Part shown: piece after piece, positions 8,851-18,235 of the stretch
Position numbering within the stretch: position 1 is the stretch's first letter
How the letters are laid out: each line of letters begins with the position of its first letter
Assembly (NCBI RefSeq): GCF_011009015.1
Contig: NZ_CP048878.1
Span: 3,254,354 to 3,318,353 of the forward strand
Length of the DNA: 64,000 bases
Reading direction: 5' to 3'
Source of the DNA: Spartinivicinus ruber
GTDB lineage: Bacteria > Pseudomonadota > Gammaproteobacteria > Pseudomonadales > Zooshikellaceae
The notes under the pieces: generated by a model
The model's database searches: none
Told to the model about the DNA's origin: nothing
What the model saw: only the letters and a program-made list of their open reading frames with translations
Program-made: the position numbers and the translations under genes

Positions 8851-9597
8851 ATGCTGCAAAACCTTCTATTTTGGGGGCTATTTCCCCTCGTTATTCCACA
8901 GGCCATGATTATTCGCAAAAACGCACCTCGCTTTTCTGGCGCCAATGGCCCTACATCTGGTTCTGTCGGCTATGGCAGACAGCTTACACTGATAGCATTA
9001 GGGGACTCACTCGTGGCAGGGGTAGGTGCAACCACTTTGTCGAATGCCCTGGTGGGCCAAACCGCCACTACTCTCGCTATAATGCTACAGCGCCAAATCA
9101 ACTGGAATGCAATAGGCATCATTGGTGCAGATTCGCACCAGGTGATGAATGAACTGATACCAGCGCTACCAGCTCAAAGAGCTGACTTGATTATTTTGTC
9201 CATAGGCATAAATGATGTAACAGCATTGACCAATCAACAACGCTGGCAACAAAACCTGATAACTATTTTACTATTATTAAGAAAGTATTCTCCCCATGCC
9301 ATTATCGCTGTACTGGGGATTCCTCCACTCAACAATTTTCCGCTTTTACCACAACCTTTACGAATGCTACTGGGGATTCGAGGGAAAATTTTTGATGGCA
9401 TTATTAAACAGGTAATATCACATCCCTCTATTATCCATGTACCGCTTGTTTTTAAAGCCGATAAACGACTGTTTGCAGCTGATGGTTATCACCCATCTGA
9501 ACAGGGATATACTACTCTTGGTCAATTTACAGCCAAACAAATAACTAAATTATTTTTAACTCGACATAATAAACCAAAATTTACACAAAACGGATGA
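8851..9597 (+). CDS. SGNH/GDSL-family hydrolase (esterase/lipase-like)
   Basis: The 248-residue protein has SGNH block I ALGDSLVAGVG with nucleophile S53, a block III segment SIGINDVT near residue 122, and block V DGYHPSEQGY with Asp near 211 and His near 214. These form a complete Ser-Asp-His triad. The N-terminal 20 or so residues are hydrophobic (LLFWGLFPLVIPQAM), giving a membrane anchor or uncleaved signal. Such proteins hydrolyse acyl esters of lipids, thioesters or polysaccharide acyl groups. The substrate is unknown. It stands alone, divergent from the cytochrome gene. Confidence 0.85.
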   Translation: MLQNLLFWGLFPLVIPQAMIIRKNAPRFSGANGPTSGSVGYGRQLTLIALGDSLVAGVGATTLSNALVGQTATTLAIMLQRQINWNAIGIIGADSHQVMNELIPALPAQRADLIILSIGINDVTALTNQQRWQQNLITILLLLRKYSPHAIIAVLGIPPLNNFPLLPQPLRMLLGIRGKIFDGIIKQVISHPSIIHVPLVFKADKRLFAADGYHPSEQGYTTLGQFTAKQITKLFLTRHNKPKFTQNG

Positions 9598-10208
9598 GGC
9601 AAAATTTTATTTTTGCTGTTTAATAAGACAAGTAAAAAACCTAACTGCTTACCACAGCGCTTTATTTTTCCCCTTTTCTCCAACCATATGTTCATTTACG
9701 ACATTAAACAACATTAAAATACCATTGTAATTTAATGCTGAATTTATCGAGTGTTTTTCAAATATTCCCCATATGTCTCAAAGTTCATAACATCATTAAT
9801 AAAAAGCTGGTGTCTTCCTTAACTTCTATAGATAATGAATACACACAACGCTAGTTACGTTTGGGTTTTGACCCGTTGTGGATTTTAACAAAAACAATGT
9901 CGTATAGAGCAATGCAAAATAAAAATTGATAAAAATGGAATTTAATTTTCAACCATATTAGGGATTAATAAATACTTTGCTCATCCTGTGCTGCTAACCA
10001 ACTGGTCAAGTTTGCTCCAAACAGATTGGCGAGTATTTTAAATCAGTTTTTACCCGTATTTGCCGTCATAACGATTTTGCGACAACCGTTAACATGCTTG
10101 TTCAGCGAATATAGTCTAACCCACATCTTAGTTAAAGAAGGTTGGATTTTATTATTTGAACTCAAAATGTTAGAGTTATAAAGGTTTGTACTCAAATCGG
10201 GGAGCTGT
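9598..10208. other. 611-bp intergenic region, no gene seen
   Basis: The region between the hydrolase and BCCT genes is AT-rich with stops in all frames. A weak GCAAAA/TTTTGC hairpin directly follows the hydrolase stop (9599-9616). The rest should contain the promoter of the BCCT transporter; a GGGGAG ribosome-binding site is visible before 10209. I recognise no riboswitch, repeat or gene relic. Confidence 0.5.
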
Positions 10209-11780
10209 ATGGATAAACATCACGATAAATATAGTATAGAAAACACTGACTACACCGTGGGTCAGGATAATGTTCAAAAGTGGGGATTCGACGTCCATAA
10301 CCCGGTATTTGGTATAAGTGCTGGGCTGATTGTGTTATTCCTCGTTGCCGTACTGTTGGTAGAACCTGCCACTGCCAAAGCAGCGTTGGATGGTTTGAAG
10401 TGGGATATCATTGGCACCTTTGACTCCCTCTTTATCTGGTCAGGTAATATCTTCGTTATCTTCTGCCTCATTTTACTTGTATCGCCTTATGGAAAGATCC
10501 GTATTGGTGGAGCTAATGCAAAGCCACAGCACTCGACTCTGTCTTGGTTAGCCATGCTTTTCGCAGCAGGGATGGGTATAGGCCTTATGTTCTGGAGCGT
10601 TGCAGAGCCAGTGGCCTACTATACCGGTTGGTATAAAACTCCACTGGGGGTCGAGGCTAACACCCCAGAAGCCGCTGAGCTAGCAATGGGGGCCACCATG
10701 TATCACTGGGGCTTACACCCATGGGCAATTTACGCGGTAGTTGGCTTATCTTTAGCTTTCTTTGCCTACAACAAAGGCTTACCTCTCTCTATCCGCTCAA
10801 TTTTCTATCCCTTACTCGGTGATCGTGCTTGGGGCTGGCCAGGGCACATTATTGATATATTAGCGGTGCTAGCCACCCTGTTTGGATTAGCTACCTCACT
10901 GGGCTTAGGTGCTCAACAAGCTGCCAGTGGTATCAATCATGTATTTGGTACTGATGGCGGCATCGGTATGCAAATTCTGGTGATTATCGGGGTAACCGCA
11001 TTAGCAATAATGTCTGTTGTCCGTGGTATTGAAGGTGGGGTTAAGCTACTCAGTAACATCAATATGCTGGTTGCCTTCGCGCTACTAATATTTGTTATTT
11101 TTATCGCTTTTGCTGTTGTCATGGGCAATGTACCAACAACGATTGCTGCCTACGTGAAGAATATTATCCCTCTCAGCAACCCTCATGGCCGTGAAGATGA
11201 AGCCTGGTTCCAGGGTTGGACTGTGTTCTACTGGGCTTGGTGGATTTCCTGGTCACCTTTTGTAGGGATGTTTATTGCTAGGGTGTCTGAAGGTCGTACT
11301 ATTCGTGAATTCATCACAGCGGTATTGCTTGTACCCACCGCTGTAACCATTATTTGGATGTCTGTTTACGGTGGGATCGCCTTAGATCAAGTAATAGCAG
11401 GTGTTGGTGCGTTGGGTGAAAAAGGCTTAACTGAAGTACCACTGGCTATGTTCCAAATGTTCGAACAACTACCAATGAGTACCCTCCTTTCGGTCACTGC
11501 TATTGTGTTGGTATTAGTTTTCTTCATTACCTCTTCTGACTCTGGCTCGTTAGTCATCGACAGCATTACTGCCGGAGGTAAAATTGATGCGCCTGTACCT
11601 CAACGAGTATTCTGGGCATCAATTGAAGGTGCCATTGCCGCTGCTCTACTTTGGATTGGTGGAACCGAAGCTATTCAGGCTTTGCAAGCTGGAGCCATCT
11701 CAACGGGCTTGCCGTTCACCATTGTGTTATTGCTCATGTGTGTAAGCTTAGTGGCTGGTTTGCGTACTGAAAAACGCTAA
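10209..11780 (+). CDS. BCCT-family (betaine/carnitine/choline) transporter
   Basis: The 523-residue protein has 12 hydrophobic segments. BCCT signatures include FAAGMGIGLMFWSVAEPV (Gly-rich TM3 region), MYHWGLHPWAIYAVVGL, and the tryptophan-rich WTVFYWAWWISWSPFVGMFIAR, which lines the aromatic substrate box of BetP-type carriers. This class imports compatible solutes such as glycine betaine by Na+ or H+ symport. The short C-terminal tail suggests no long osmosensory extension. A GGGGAG ribosome-binding site precedes ATG 10209 and a strong terminator follows the stop, so it is monocistronic. Confidence 0.93.
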   Translation: MDKHHDKYSIENTDYTVGQDNVQKWGFDVHNPVFGISAGLIVLFLVAVLLVEPATAKAALDGLKWDIIGTFDSLFIWSGNIFVIFCLILLVSPYGKIRIGGANAKPQHSTLSWLAMLFAAGMGIGLMFWSVAEPVAYYTGWYKTPLGVEANTPEAAELAMGATMYHWGLHPWAIYAVVGLSLAFFAYNKGLPLSIRSIFYPLLGDRAWGWPGHIIDILAVLATLFGLATSLGLGAQQAASGINHVFGTDGGIGMQILVIIGVTALAIMSVVRGIEGGVKLLSNINMLVAFALLIFVIFIAFAVVMGNVPTTIAAYVKNIIPLSNPHGREDEAWFQGWTVFYWAWWISWSPFVGMFIARVSEGRTIREFITAVLLVPTAVTIIWMSVYGGIALDQVIAGVGALGEKGLTEVPLAMFQMFEQLPMSTLLSVTAIVLVLVFFITSSDSGSLVIDSITAGGKIDAPVPQRVFWASIEGAIAAALLWIGGTEAIQALQAGAISTGLPFTIVLLLMCVSLVAGLRTEKR

Positions 11781-11800
11781 GCTACGTTGCTATCTAAACT

Positions 11801-11831
11801 AAAAAAACCGGCATTCATTGCCGGTTTTTTT
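11801..11831 (+). terminator. Intrinsic terminator after the BCCT gene (bidirectional)
   Basis: A-run, then CCGGCA-loop-TGCCGG, then T7. The A- and T-runs extend the stem, so it can serve both the BCCT gene and the convergent exonuclease gene that ends at 11844. Confidence 0.9.
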
Positions 11832-11843
11832 ATACAAGTATAG

Positions 11844-12551
11844 CTACAGCCATAGCTGTGAAATGGGAGTGTCAGGACGATAATGATGGGCAATTTGTGC
11901 CAGTAATAGCTCAGCCGTTGCCAAGGCATCAGTCATTGCATGATGGGGATGATAATAAGGTAAAGAATAACGTTGCCGGCAGTCTGCTAGCCTAACTGAA
12001 CCCAACGGCTGCTGTAGTAATCGCCCCACGAACCCCTGCCTGGCTCTTAATGCACGTTTTTCCAACTCCAGTGTATCAATGACAGGAAACTGAATCCCCT
12101 CACCAATTCGCCGTAATAAGGCCCTAGAGAAAAAATCACACTCAATTTGCCGACAATGAACAACCACTACCTTGCCCGCCAATGCTAGTAAGAGTTGATC
12201 GAGTATGTGCTGTAAATCAGGGGCCGCGCTAATTTCAGAGTGAGTAATACCATGGATGACCACCGACTCTTCTGCTAGCGGTTGTACAGGTTTGACTATC
12301 CACTCAGCAGCCTCTCTGCATAAAATCCGCTGTAAAGTAAAGGGCACCAAACCAATACTAACAACATCGTCCTGTTCAGCATCCAACCCCGTGGTTTCAA
12401 AGTCCAGGGCCACCAGGGCTACCTGATTGATTGGGGTCTTGCCAGATACCATGCCAGCGGCATAAAAGCGCTGTAGGCGTTCATCCTGGCTATTGGCGTG
12501 CAGCCAATCATAGTGTTTTCGCCAAGAAGTTGGGCGGGATTGATCAACCAT
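11844..12551 (-). CDS. 3'-5' exonuclease, DnaQ-like DEDDh family
   Basis: The 235-residue protein has Exo I ALDFETTGLD, Exo II around VVHCRQIECDFFSRAL, and Exo III HHAMTDALATAELL, giving the DEDDh set of acidic residues and His. It resembles the polymerase III epsilon-type exonuclease domain but is a separate short protein. It starts 10 bp after the DUF294 protein gene on the same strand. These two families are often found side by side in pseudomonad-type genomes, so a shared role in nucleotide or nucleic-acid handling is likely, though not established. It ends at the bidirectional terminator. Confidence 0.88.
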   Translation of the reverse strand: MVDQSRPTSWRKHYDWLHANSQDERLQRFYAAGMVSGKTPINQVALVALDFETTGLDAEQDDVVSIGLVPFTLQRILCREAAEWIVKPVQPLAEESVVIHGITHSEISAAPDLQHILDQLLLALAGKVVVVHCRQIECDFFSRALLRRIGEGIQFPVIDTLELEKRALRARQGFVGRLLQQPLGSVRLADCRQRYSLPYYHPHHAMTDALATAELLLAQIAHHYRPDTPISQLWL

Positions 12552-12561
12552 TTCCCCCCCT

Positions 12562-14451
12562 TTACTTCAATGCTTTCGACGCATGATAACGATACTTCAA
12601 AAAGCTTTGTGCTTTATCAAGCACCTGAAAAGCTTCTTTTAAATTGCGCCGTTCAAAGGTGGATAGCATTTCTGGTTCAATATTGTTATCTGGCTCATCC
12701 CCTCGTTCAATATCTGCAGCTTGATGGCGAATCCGCACCATGGCGATATACTCCAGCGCATCGCTTAAGTCCTGGCCCTTTCCTGGGGGTAAAATATTAG
12801 CCTCAATAATATCTTCCAGCCGCTCGAACGAATTCTGCGCCCGGGAGCCAACTGCTAGGGCATGGACTCGAATCACATCCGACAAAGGAGCAGTTCCACG
12901 GCGTTTAAGGTTAATGGACTTTTTATGCTGGCCATCTTGCTCCATCACAAAGCCTTTAAAAAAGCCCAATGGAGGGGTTCGATTAAGCGCATTCCGAGCC
13001 AGGCAGGCGAGAAATTTTTGATTCTGACGAGCCTTGCGGGCAATAAAGGTTTGCAGCTGCTTAGCCCAGCTGGTTTTACCCCAAACTCCATCCAGGTCAA
13101 AAAAAATCGAACTATGCAATAAGGCTTCAGGCACAGGGTTTTCAATCCAGCTGGCAAACCGCTCTTTCCACTGATTTAGGGTCATCCGCCACTGAGGATT
13201 TGAGGCCATTATTTCACCACTACAATAGGCATAGCCACAGGCTGCTAGGCCGTCACAAACAAAAGTGGCCAGTTGATCAAAGTAGCTATTATGTTGTTCT
13301 GGGTCGTAGCCATTATCCAGAATAATCGCGTTATCCTGGTCTGTAACAATCAGCTGCTCATCACGTGCCATTGAGCCCAAAGCCAAAAAACAATAAGGCA
13401 CCGGGGGGGGGCCCAACTTTTCCTCACCCAGTTCTAAAAGGCGTTGTTTAAAGCTTCGGCCAATCCAGGACATAGCACTACCAATCATATGGGAGTTAGC
13501 ATCTTCATTGACCATTCGCACAAACACCAGCGGTAGTTGCTGAGCATAGCTTTTTAAGTCATCCACCGTTTGCTGAGCGAAAAGGCCTCTTACCAACAAC
13601 AAGCTGCTTTGAGACTCATAGCGAACAATATCCGACATAGCCACCACGCCGATTGGACGATGACGACGCATGACTGGCAGGTGGTGCACATTAAAGCGCA
13701 ACATCTCCAGCATGGCTTCAAACACATAAGCATTGTCATCAATAACCGCCACATCAGTAGTCATGACTTCCTCCACAGAAGTGTGGAGGGGGATATCCGC
13801 CGCCAATACCCGCTCCCGTAAATCCCGGTCGGTAATAATTCCAATTAGCTCGCCACTGTTTTCATCATCATTAACCGCTCTATCAGGATCAGTAATCAAT
13901 AATGATGACACCCCTTCTTCAGTCATGGTCATAGCAGCTTCTCGAATGGGTGTCTGGCAGGGCACAGTCACTGCTTCTCGGGTCAGCAGTGATTTTATTT
14001 TAACCGTGGTCAGGTCATTATTATCAGCCTGACTGGATAAGGTGCGACGTAACAACTCTCCACCTTCCGCTTCAAAAAAATCAGCAAAGGTTTCAAAACG
14101 ATCGTTATATTCACTGAATTGCTCAGCGGGGATGCAATAGACTAAGGTATCTTCCAAAGCTTTGGCAGGAAAACGTACCCGGCGATTCATCATCAACCCC
14201 ATTTGGCCAAACACATCGCCTTCTGCTAGGCGGTTATGAAGCTCTCCCGTACGCCGATAAATTTCGACTGCACCACTGCGAACAACAAATAAATCTTGAA
14301 TGGAGTCACCATAAGTCAAAATCGCCGAGCCAGCCCGGTAATAAGCAATTTCCGTTTGTTGGGCAAGTTGACTCAGTGCGTCTCCAGGTAATTCATCAAA
14401 AGGGGGGTGCTTAGCTAGAAACTCAGCTATTTCCAGTTGCTCTACTTGCAT
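12562..14451 (-). CDS. cNMP-binding/CBS/DUF294 putative nucleotidyltransferase
   Basis: The 629-residue protein has a cyclic-nucleotide-binding domain (about 15-130), a pair of CBS domains (about 155-285) and a DUF294 nucleotidyltransferase-like region with LALGSMARDEQLIVTDQDN, the G-S...D-x-D pattern of the GlnD/pol-beta NT fold. A DUF294 C-terminal helical domain ends the protein. It is thought to transfer a nucleotide to an unknown partner in response to cNMP and adenylate ligands. It is coupled with the exonuclease gene 10 bp downstream. A tract of nine G (13403-13411; C9 in the coding strand, Pro-Pro-Pro) lies just before the NT motif and is a possible slippage site. Confidence 0.88.
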   Translation of the reverse strand: MQVEQLEIAEFLAKHPPFDELPGDALSQLAQQTEIAYYRAGSAILTYGDSIQDLFVVRSGAVEIYRRTGELHNRLAEGDVFGQMGLMMNRRVRFPAKALEDTLVYCIPAEQFSEYNDRFETFADFFEAEGGELLRRTLSSQADNNDLTTVKIKSLLTREAVTVPCQTPIREAAMTMTEEGVSSLLITDPDRAVNDDENSGELIGIITDRDLRERVLAADIPLHTSVEEVMTTDVAVIDDNAYVFEAMLEMLRFNVHHLPVMRRHRPIGVVAMSDIVRYESQSSLLLVRGLFAQQTVDDLKSYAQQLPLVFVRMVNEDANSHMIGSAMSWIGRSFKQRLLELGEEKLGPPPVPYCFLALGSMARDEQLIVTDQDNAIILDNGYDPEQHNSYFDQLATFVCDGLAACGYAYCSGEIMASNPQWRMTLNQWKERFASWIENPVPEALLHSSIFFDLDGVWGKTSWAKQLQTFIARKARQNQKFLACLARNALNRTPPLGFFKGFVMEQDGQHKKSINLKRRGTAPLSDVIRVHALAVGSRAQNSFERLEDIIEANILPPGKGQDLSDALEYIAMVRIRHQAADIERGDEPDNNIEPEMLSTFERRNLKEAFQVLDKAQSFLKYRYHASKALK

Positions 14452-14599
14452 GAGTTGCCCTCTTTACTACGATGCCCTCACCAACAGCTATACCAAACAG
14501 ATCGAACAAAAAAGCATAACCCATTTAGACTACACAAGCTGCCTACCAGGCACTCAGGCTAGCATTCAACAGATTGAGAAGAAACCTTGCCGTGCTAAA

Positions 14600-17500
14600 T
14601 TACGGCGACTGTCGACGATCTGTACCCATCAATAGTCGTTCAAATGCTTCTGCTGGCAAGGGTTTACTAAACAAAAAACCCTGGGCTGCATCACACTGGG
14701 CCTGTTGTAAATACTGACGCTGTTCTTGGGTTTCCACTCCCTCCGCCAAAATTTTCACTTTTAAGGTTTTTGCCATACTGATAATGGCATCAACAATGGC
14801 ATTATCATCAGGACAACCAAGCCCCTTGATAAAACTGCGATCAACTTTAATCACATCTAAATGTAAGGCCCTGATCCGTTCGAATGATGAATAACCGGTA
14901 CCAAAATCATCAATGGAAATCGCCACCCCCAGTTCGCTTAATTGCTTCAAAATTGTATTAGTGGCCGGGGTATCATCCATTAAGGTCGACTCAGTTAATT
15001 CCAACTCTAACTGTTGTGGATTCAAATGCGTGCAGGCTAATACAGATGTCACCAACTCAATAAAACGCTGGTCAATTTGATAGCCCGATACATTCACCGA
15101 CACCTGCAAGGTACCAATCTGTTGTTGATACCATTGATGAGTTTGTCGGCAAGCTTCTTTCAGCACCCAAGCACCTAACTCAACAATTTGCCCGGTATGC
15201 TCAGCAATTTCGATAAACTCAATAGGTGGAAGTAGCCCTCGTTCGGGATGCTGCCAACGTACCAGCGCCTCCATACCAAATATTTTATCGGTTTGCAGGT
15301 CTATTTTAGGCTGGTAATACACCCTTAATTCATTGTTCTGGATCGCTTGATGTAACTCTGCTTCAACTTTTTGATGATGAAGGACTCGCGCCTGCATGTC
15401 TGGAGTAAAAAACCGGTAACAATTACCGCCACCGCTATGTTTGGCCTGGTACATGGCCATATCAGCAAAATGAATCAATTTTTCTTGGCTCTTGGCATCC
15501 GCTGGGTAACAGGCAATACCTATGCTCCCACCAGCCCGAAGTTTATGTCCATCCAAAGAAGCCTTCGTAACGAGTTTTTTCAATAGCCGCTCCGCCAATT
15601 CCACTAATACTGCATGATTGGTAATTCCCTGGGCTACAACAGCAAACTCATCCCCCCCAAGTCTCGCGACAGTATCCCCCTCTCTTACTGCGCTCTCTAA
15701 AGACCTAGCCACATGTTTTAAGAGCAAATCCCCCACTTCATGTCCCAAACTATCATTCACTTCCTTGAACCCATCCAGGTCAACAAAAAATAAAGCCACT
15801 GGCTCACTTGTTTCCTCTGTCACTTCCAACGCTTGCTTCAACCGTTCACCAAATAGTACGCGATTCGCCAGCCCAGTTAAGTGGTCGTAACGGGCTAAAT
15901 GTTCAATTTGTCGTTGAGCTTTTTGTCGTTCCTTATTTTCCTTTTTCAATTGATCATTACTAATACGTAACTCTAAAGTACGTTCTGCTACCCGTTGTTC
16001 CAGTTCATTTTTTGCCTGTGCTAACTTAGTTTCAGCCACTTTTCTTTGTTGAATTTCCTCATTTAAATTTTTTACATTGAGTTCAATGGTATTGGCCAGC
16101 TCATTAAAGTTATCAATTAATTCCCCGACTTCATCTTCCGTGGTACTTGAGAGACGGTGGCTAAGATTACCTGCCGTGAACGTTTTCATCCCTTCGATAA
16201 TATGTTTTATCCGATTAGTCAGATAAGAGGCCATCCAAATGGCTATCAAGATCACTAACAACACCATCACTACCGTAGAAGTTGTTAACTGCACAGTAAT
16301 TTTCTGTAACGCACTATTGATACCGTCGATTACTGAATTGCGTTTGTTCTCCAACTGGTGATTCGCTTGCTGAATTAATTGACTCATCTCTTTTTTAGTG
16401 TTTAACGCCGGTGCATGAAACTGGTTCAGGTTAGCCCCAATCGTGACAAACCCAAACCCCCGAGCGCTGTTGGCATAACGACCGGTATAGTAAGGGATTA
16501 CTGCTGCCGTAGTGATTTTCCAAATGCCACTCCAAAAAATCACAAATGATCCTGCTCCTCCTTCCTGGGTGAGATTCCACCAACCTGAGCACTGAGGTGC
16601 AAAATTCAAATAACGGCAATCCAATGCCAGTTGTCCTTTACTGACTTGGGATAATGCTGGCTTTCGCTTAAGCGACTGAGCATGGTAGATTGGTTGCTGA
16701 TGGATAAACTGCTGAAAAGATAAACCACTGTCCTGCCACTGTTGCCAAGTGGCCTGATCTAACCAAGAAGGTACCTGTTCACCTGTTGCAGGGTCATACC
16801 CCACGATAAAATAATCCCTTGGGTGAGAAATATTCCGACCTAAATAGTCCCACATAAAGGCATAATTCCCTGAGCTGGCATCCGCAATTGGCGTAAAACG
16901 CTGCTCAGTTGGGACCAAATGATCCGTAAATTCCATCAGGTGAGTATGATCCAGTGCAAGCGATAAATAACCAATCTTATCTCCTGCTTGAAAAATAGGT
17001 GTTACCCATCTAACGATGCCTTCAAACCGTTTCCCTACCGGATTTTCCTTCCCCGCATAAGCTGCATTTTCGGGTAAAAAAGAAACTCCTTTTTCTTTTG
17101 CTTTCACTTGGGTATAGGCACCGATAATCGGTGATGGCACATAAGCACCAATGACATCTGAGACGTAGATGTCCCCTTTTTTTAGTGAATTAAGCTCAGC
17201 AAAATAATCTTCAGCCTTGTACCAAGTATTTTCCGGCCGTGAAATATTCATTAACGGCGCAGCCTGGTTTGAGTCTGATAAAATACGAATTTGTTGTTGA
17301 CCATTTAAGTCAAAAAAGCTGATTTCCCGATACAACGGTCTTTTTTCCTGAATACCTAAATGATCAGGTGGCCGATAATGAAAAGCTGTACGGTTGTCTT
17401 CTTCCGTAGCTTTAATTTGTCGATATTGAAAACTCATCGGCCTAACCGATTGCCACTGCTGGCCCGCCTCATCCAACTGCCAGGGCTGATGCAGAGTTAC

Positions 17501-17881
17501 CACAGCCGTTCGATGGGTGATAAATTGCTGATAAGTGTCAGAATCGGGTGTCTGCCCAGCAAGTAATAGTAAGTCTTTATCTCGTTCATAAAGAAACCGT
17601 GCCACTTGCTCAGCCGTATCCACTGTTAAGCGTTCAATGGCTGATTGGGCTTGAGATTCCAGCGCTTTAAATGACTGTTTGGTAGTCACTTCGCCTATTG
17701 TTGTAACGGTATGCAACATCCGATCAGCCATTTGCTGACTTTCACTGACTACTTTATGCCCCAACTTGACACTATGATCCCAAGCAATCCACGCTAACAA
17801 TAACAGTGGCAGTACTTTGATCAGACTGAAAATTGAGATGAGTTTTCCGCGAATCCCCAACTGCAAACGGCTTTTTGGCAT
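14600..17881 (-). CDS. Membrane sensor GGDEF-EAL protein (c-di-GMP turnover)
   Basis: In order, the 1093-residue protein has an N-terminal TM helix, a long periplasmic Cache-like sensory region (about 40-520), a second TM helix, HAMP (about 545-600), a coiled coil, GGDEF (about 665-825) and EAL (about 845-1085). The GGDEF motif is intact (near 741), and REGD five residues before it is a complete inhibitory I-site. The EAL domain has EALVRW, ELTES, DDFGTGYSS, KVDRSFI and AEGVET, so both activities look catalytically possible. It probably tunes c-di-GMP in answer to a periplasmic ligand. The DUF294 and exonuclease genes follow on the same strand after 148 bp. Confidence 0.93.
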   Translation of the reverse strand: MPKSRLQLGIRGKLISIFSLIKVLPLLLLAWIAWDHSVKLGHKVVSESQQMADRMLHTVTTIGEVTTKQSFKALESQAQSAIERLTVDTAEQVARFLYERDKDLLLLAGQTPDSDTYQQFITHRTAVVTLHQPWQLDEAGQQWQSVRPMSFQYRQIKATEEDNRTAFHYRPPDHLGIQEKRPLYREISFFDLNGQQQIRILSDSNQAAPLMNISRPENTWYKAEDYFAELNSLKKGDIYVSDVIGAYVPSPIIGAYTQVKAKEKGVSFLPENAAYAGKENPVGKRFEGIVRWVTPIFQAGDKIGYLSLALDHTHLMEFTDHLVPTEQRFTPIADASSGNYAFMWDYLGRNISHPRDYFIVGYDPATGEQVPSWLDQATWQQWQDSGLSFQQFIHQQPIYHAQSLKRKPALSQVSKGQLALDCRYLNFAPQCSGWWNLTQEGGAGSFVIFWSGIWKITTAAVIPYYTGRYANSARGFGFVTIGANLNQFHAPALNTKKEMSQLIQQANHQLENKRNSVIDGINSALQKITVQLTTSTVVMVLLVILIAIWMASYLTNRIKHIIEGMKTFTAGNLSHRLSSTTEDEVGELIDNFNELANTIELNVKNLNEEIQQRKVAETKLAQAKNELEQRVAERTLELRISNDQLKKENKERQKAQRQIEHLARYDHLTGLANRVLFGERLKQALEVTEETSEPVALFFVDLDGFKEVNDSLGHEVGDLLLKHVARSLESAVREGDTVARLGGDEFAVVAQGITNHAVLVELAERLLKKLVTKASLDGHKLRAGGSIGIACYPADAKSQEKLIHFADMAMYQAKHSGGGNCYRFFTPDMQARVLHHQKVEAELHQAIQNNELRVYYQPKIDLQTDKIFGMEALVRWQHPERGLLPPIEFIEIAEHTGQIVELGAWVLKEACRQTHQWYQQQIGTLQVSVNVSGYQIDQRFIELVTSVLACTHLNPQQLELELTESTLMDDTPATNTILKQLSELGVAISIDDFGTGYSSFERIRALHLDVIKVDRSFIKGLGCPDDNAIVDAIISMAKTLKVKILAEGVETQEQRQYLQQAQCDAAQGFLFSKPLPAEAFERLLMGTDRRQSP

Positions 17882-18023
17882 ACGGGTATCACTTAGCGGT
17901 AATGCTATTTATTCTTTTGACTACGTAATCACAGTGTAGGTGATTTGAAGGCTCTTAGGAGACTACAGACTTCACCTTAAGCTATTACTCCCTGAAAGAA
18001 CTGCTACTGAAGTTATGCATTGA

Positions 18024-18176
18024 AGACATAACACTAGTTTATGCTTATATCAAAACTTCCTGATCATTGAACAAAACACATACAGCTGCCTTGCAGGGAT
18101 TTTCCATAAAATACTCGAAAAATTGGGTTTAGGGGATAAAGCGATTGATACTGAACAAATGCTACAAGTGTTGTAG
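18024..18176 (+). other. Possible gene relic inside a 354-bp intergenic region
   Basis: The interval 17882-18235 has no full gene. One plus-strand frame without a start codon (18024-18176) reads as a plausible protein tail, including KILEKLGLGDKAIDTEQMLQ before a TAG. It could be the remnant of a deleted gene, but I recognise no family and chance is possible. Confidence 0.2.
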
Positions 18177-18188
18177 TTGACTAGCTAT

Positions 18189-18228
18189 AAACCCCTATCA
18201 ATTATCGCCCATAACTGACAGGGGTTTT
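18189..18228. terminator. Hairpin terminator at the end of the exporter gene
   Basis: AAACCCCTATCA (18189-18200) pairs with TGACAGGGGTTTT (18216-18228) with one mismatch. The stem ends in short A/T runs on both sides. It lies 7 bp after the stop of the minus-strand exporter gene. Confidence 0.65.
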
Positions 18229-18235
18229 ACCCTCA

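Noticed and set aside
12740-13157. Several frames opposite or within the DUF294 gene
   Set aside because: No ribosome-binding sites, and the gene on the minus strand has complete domains.
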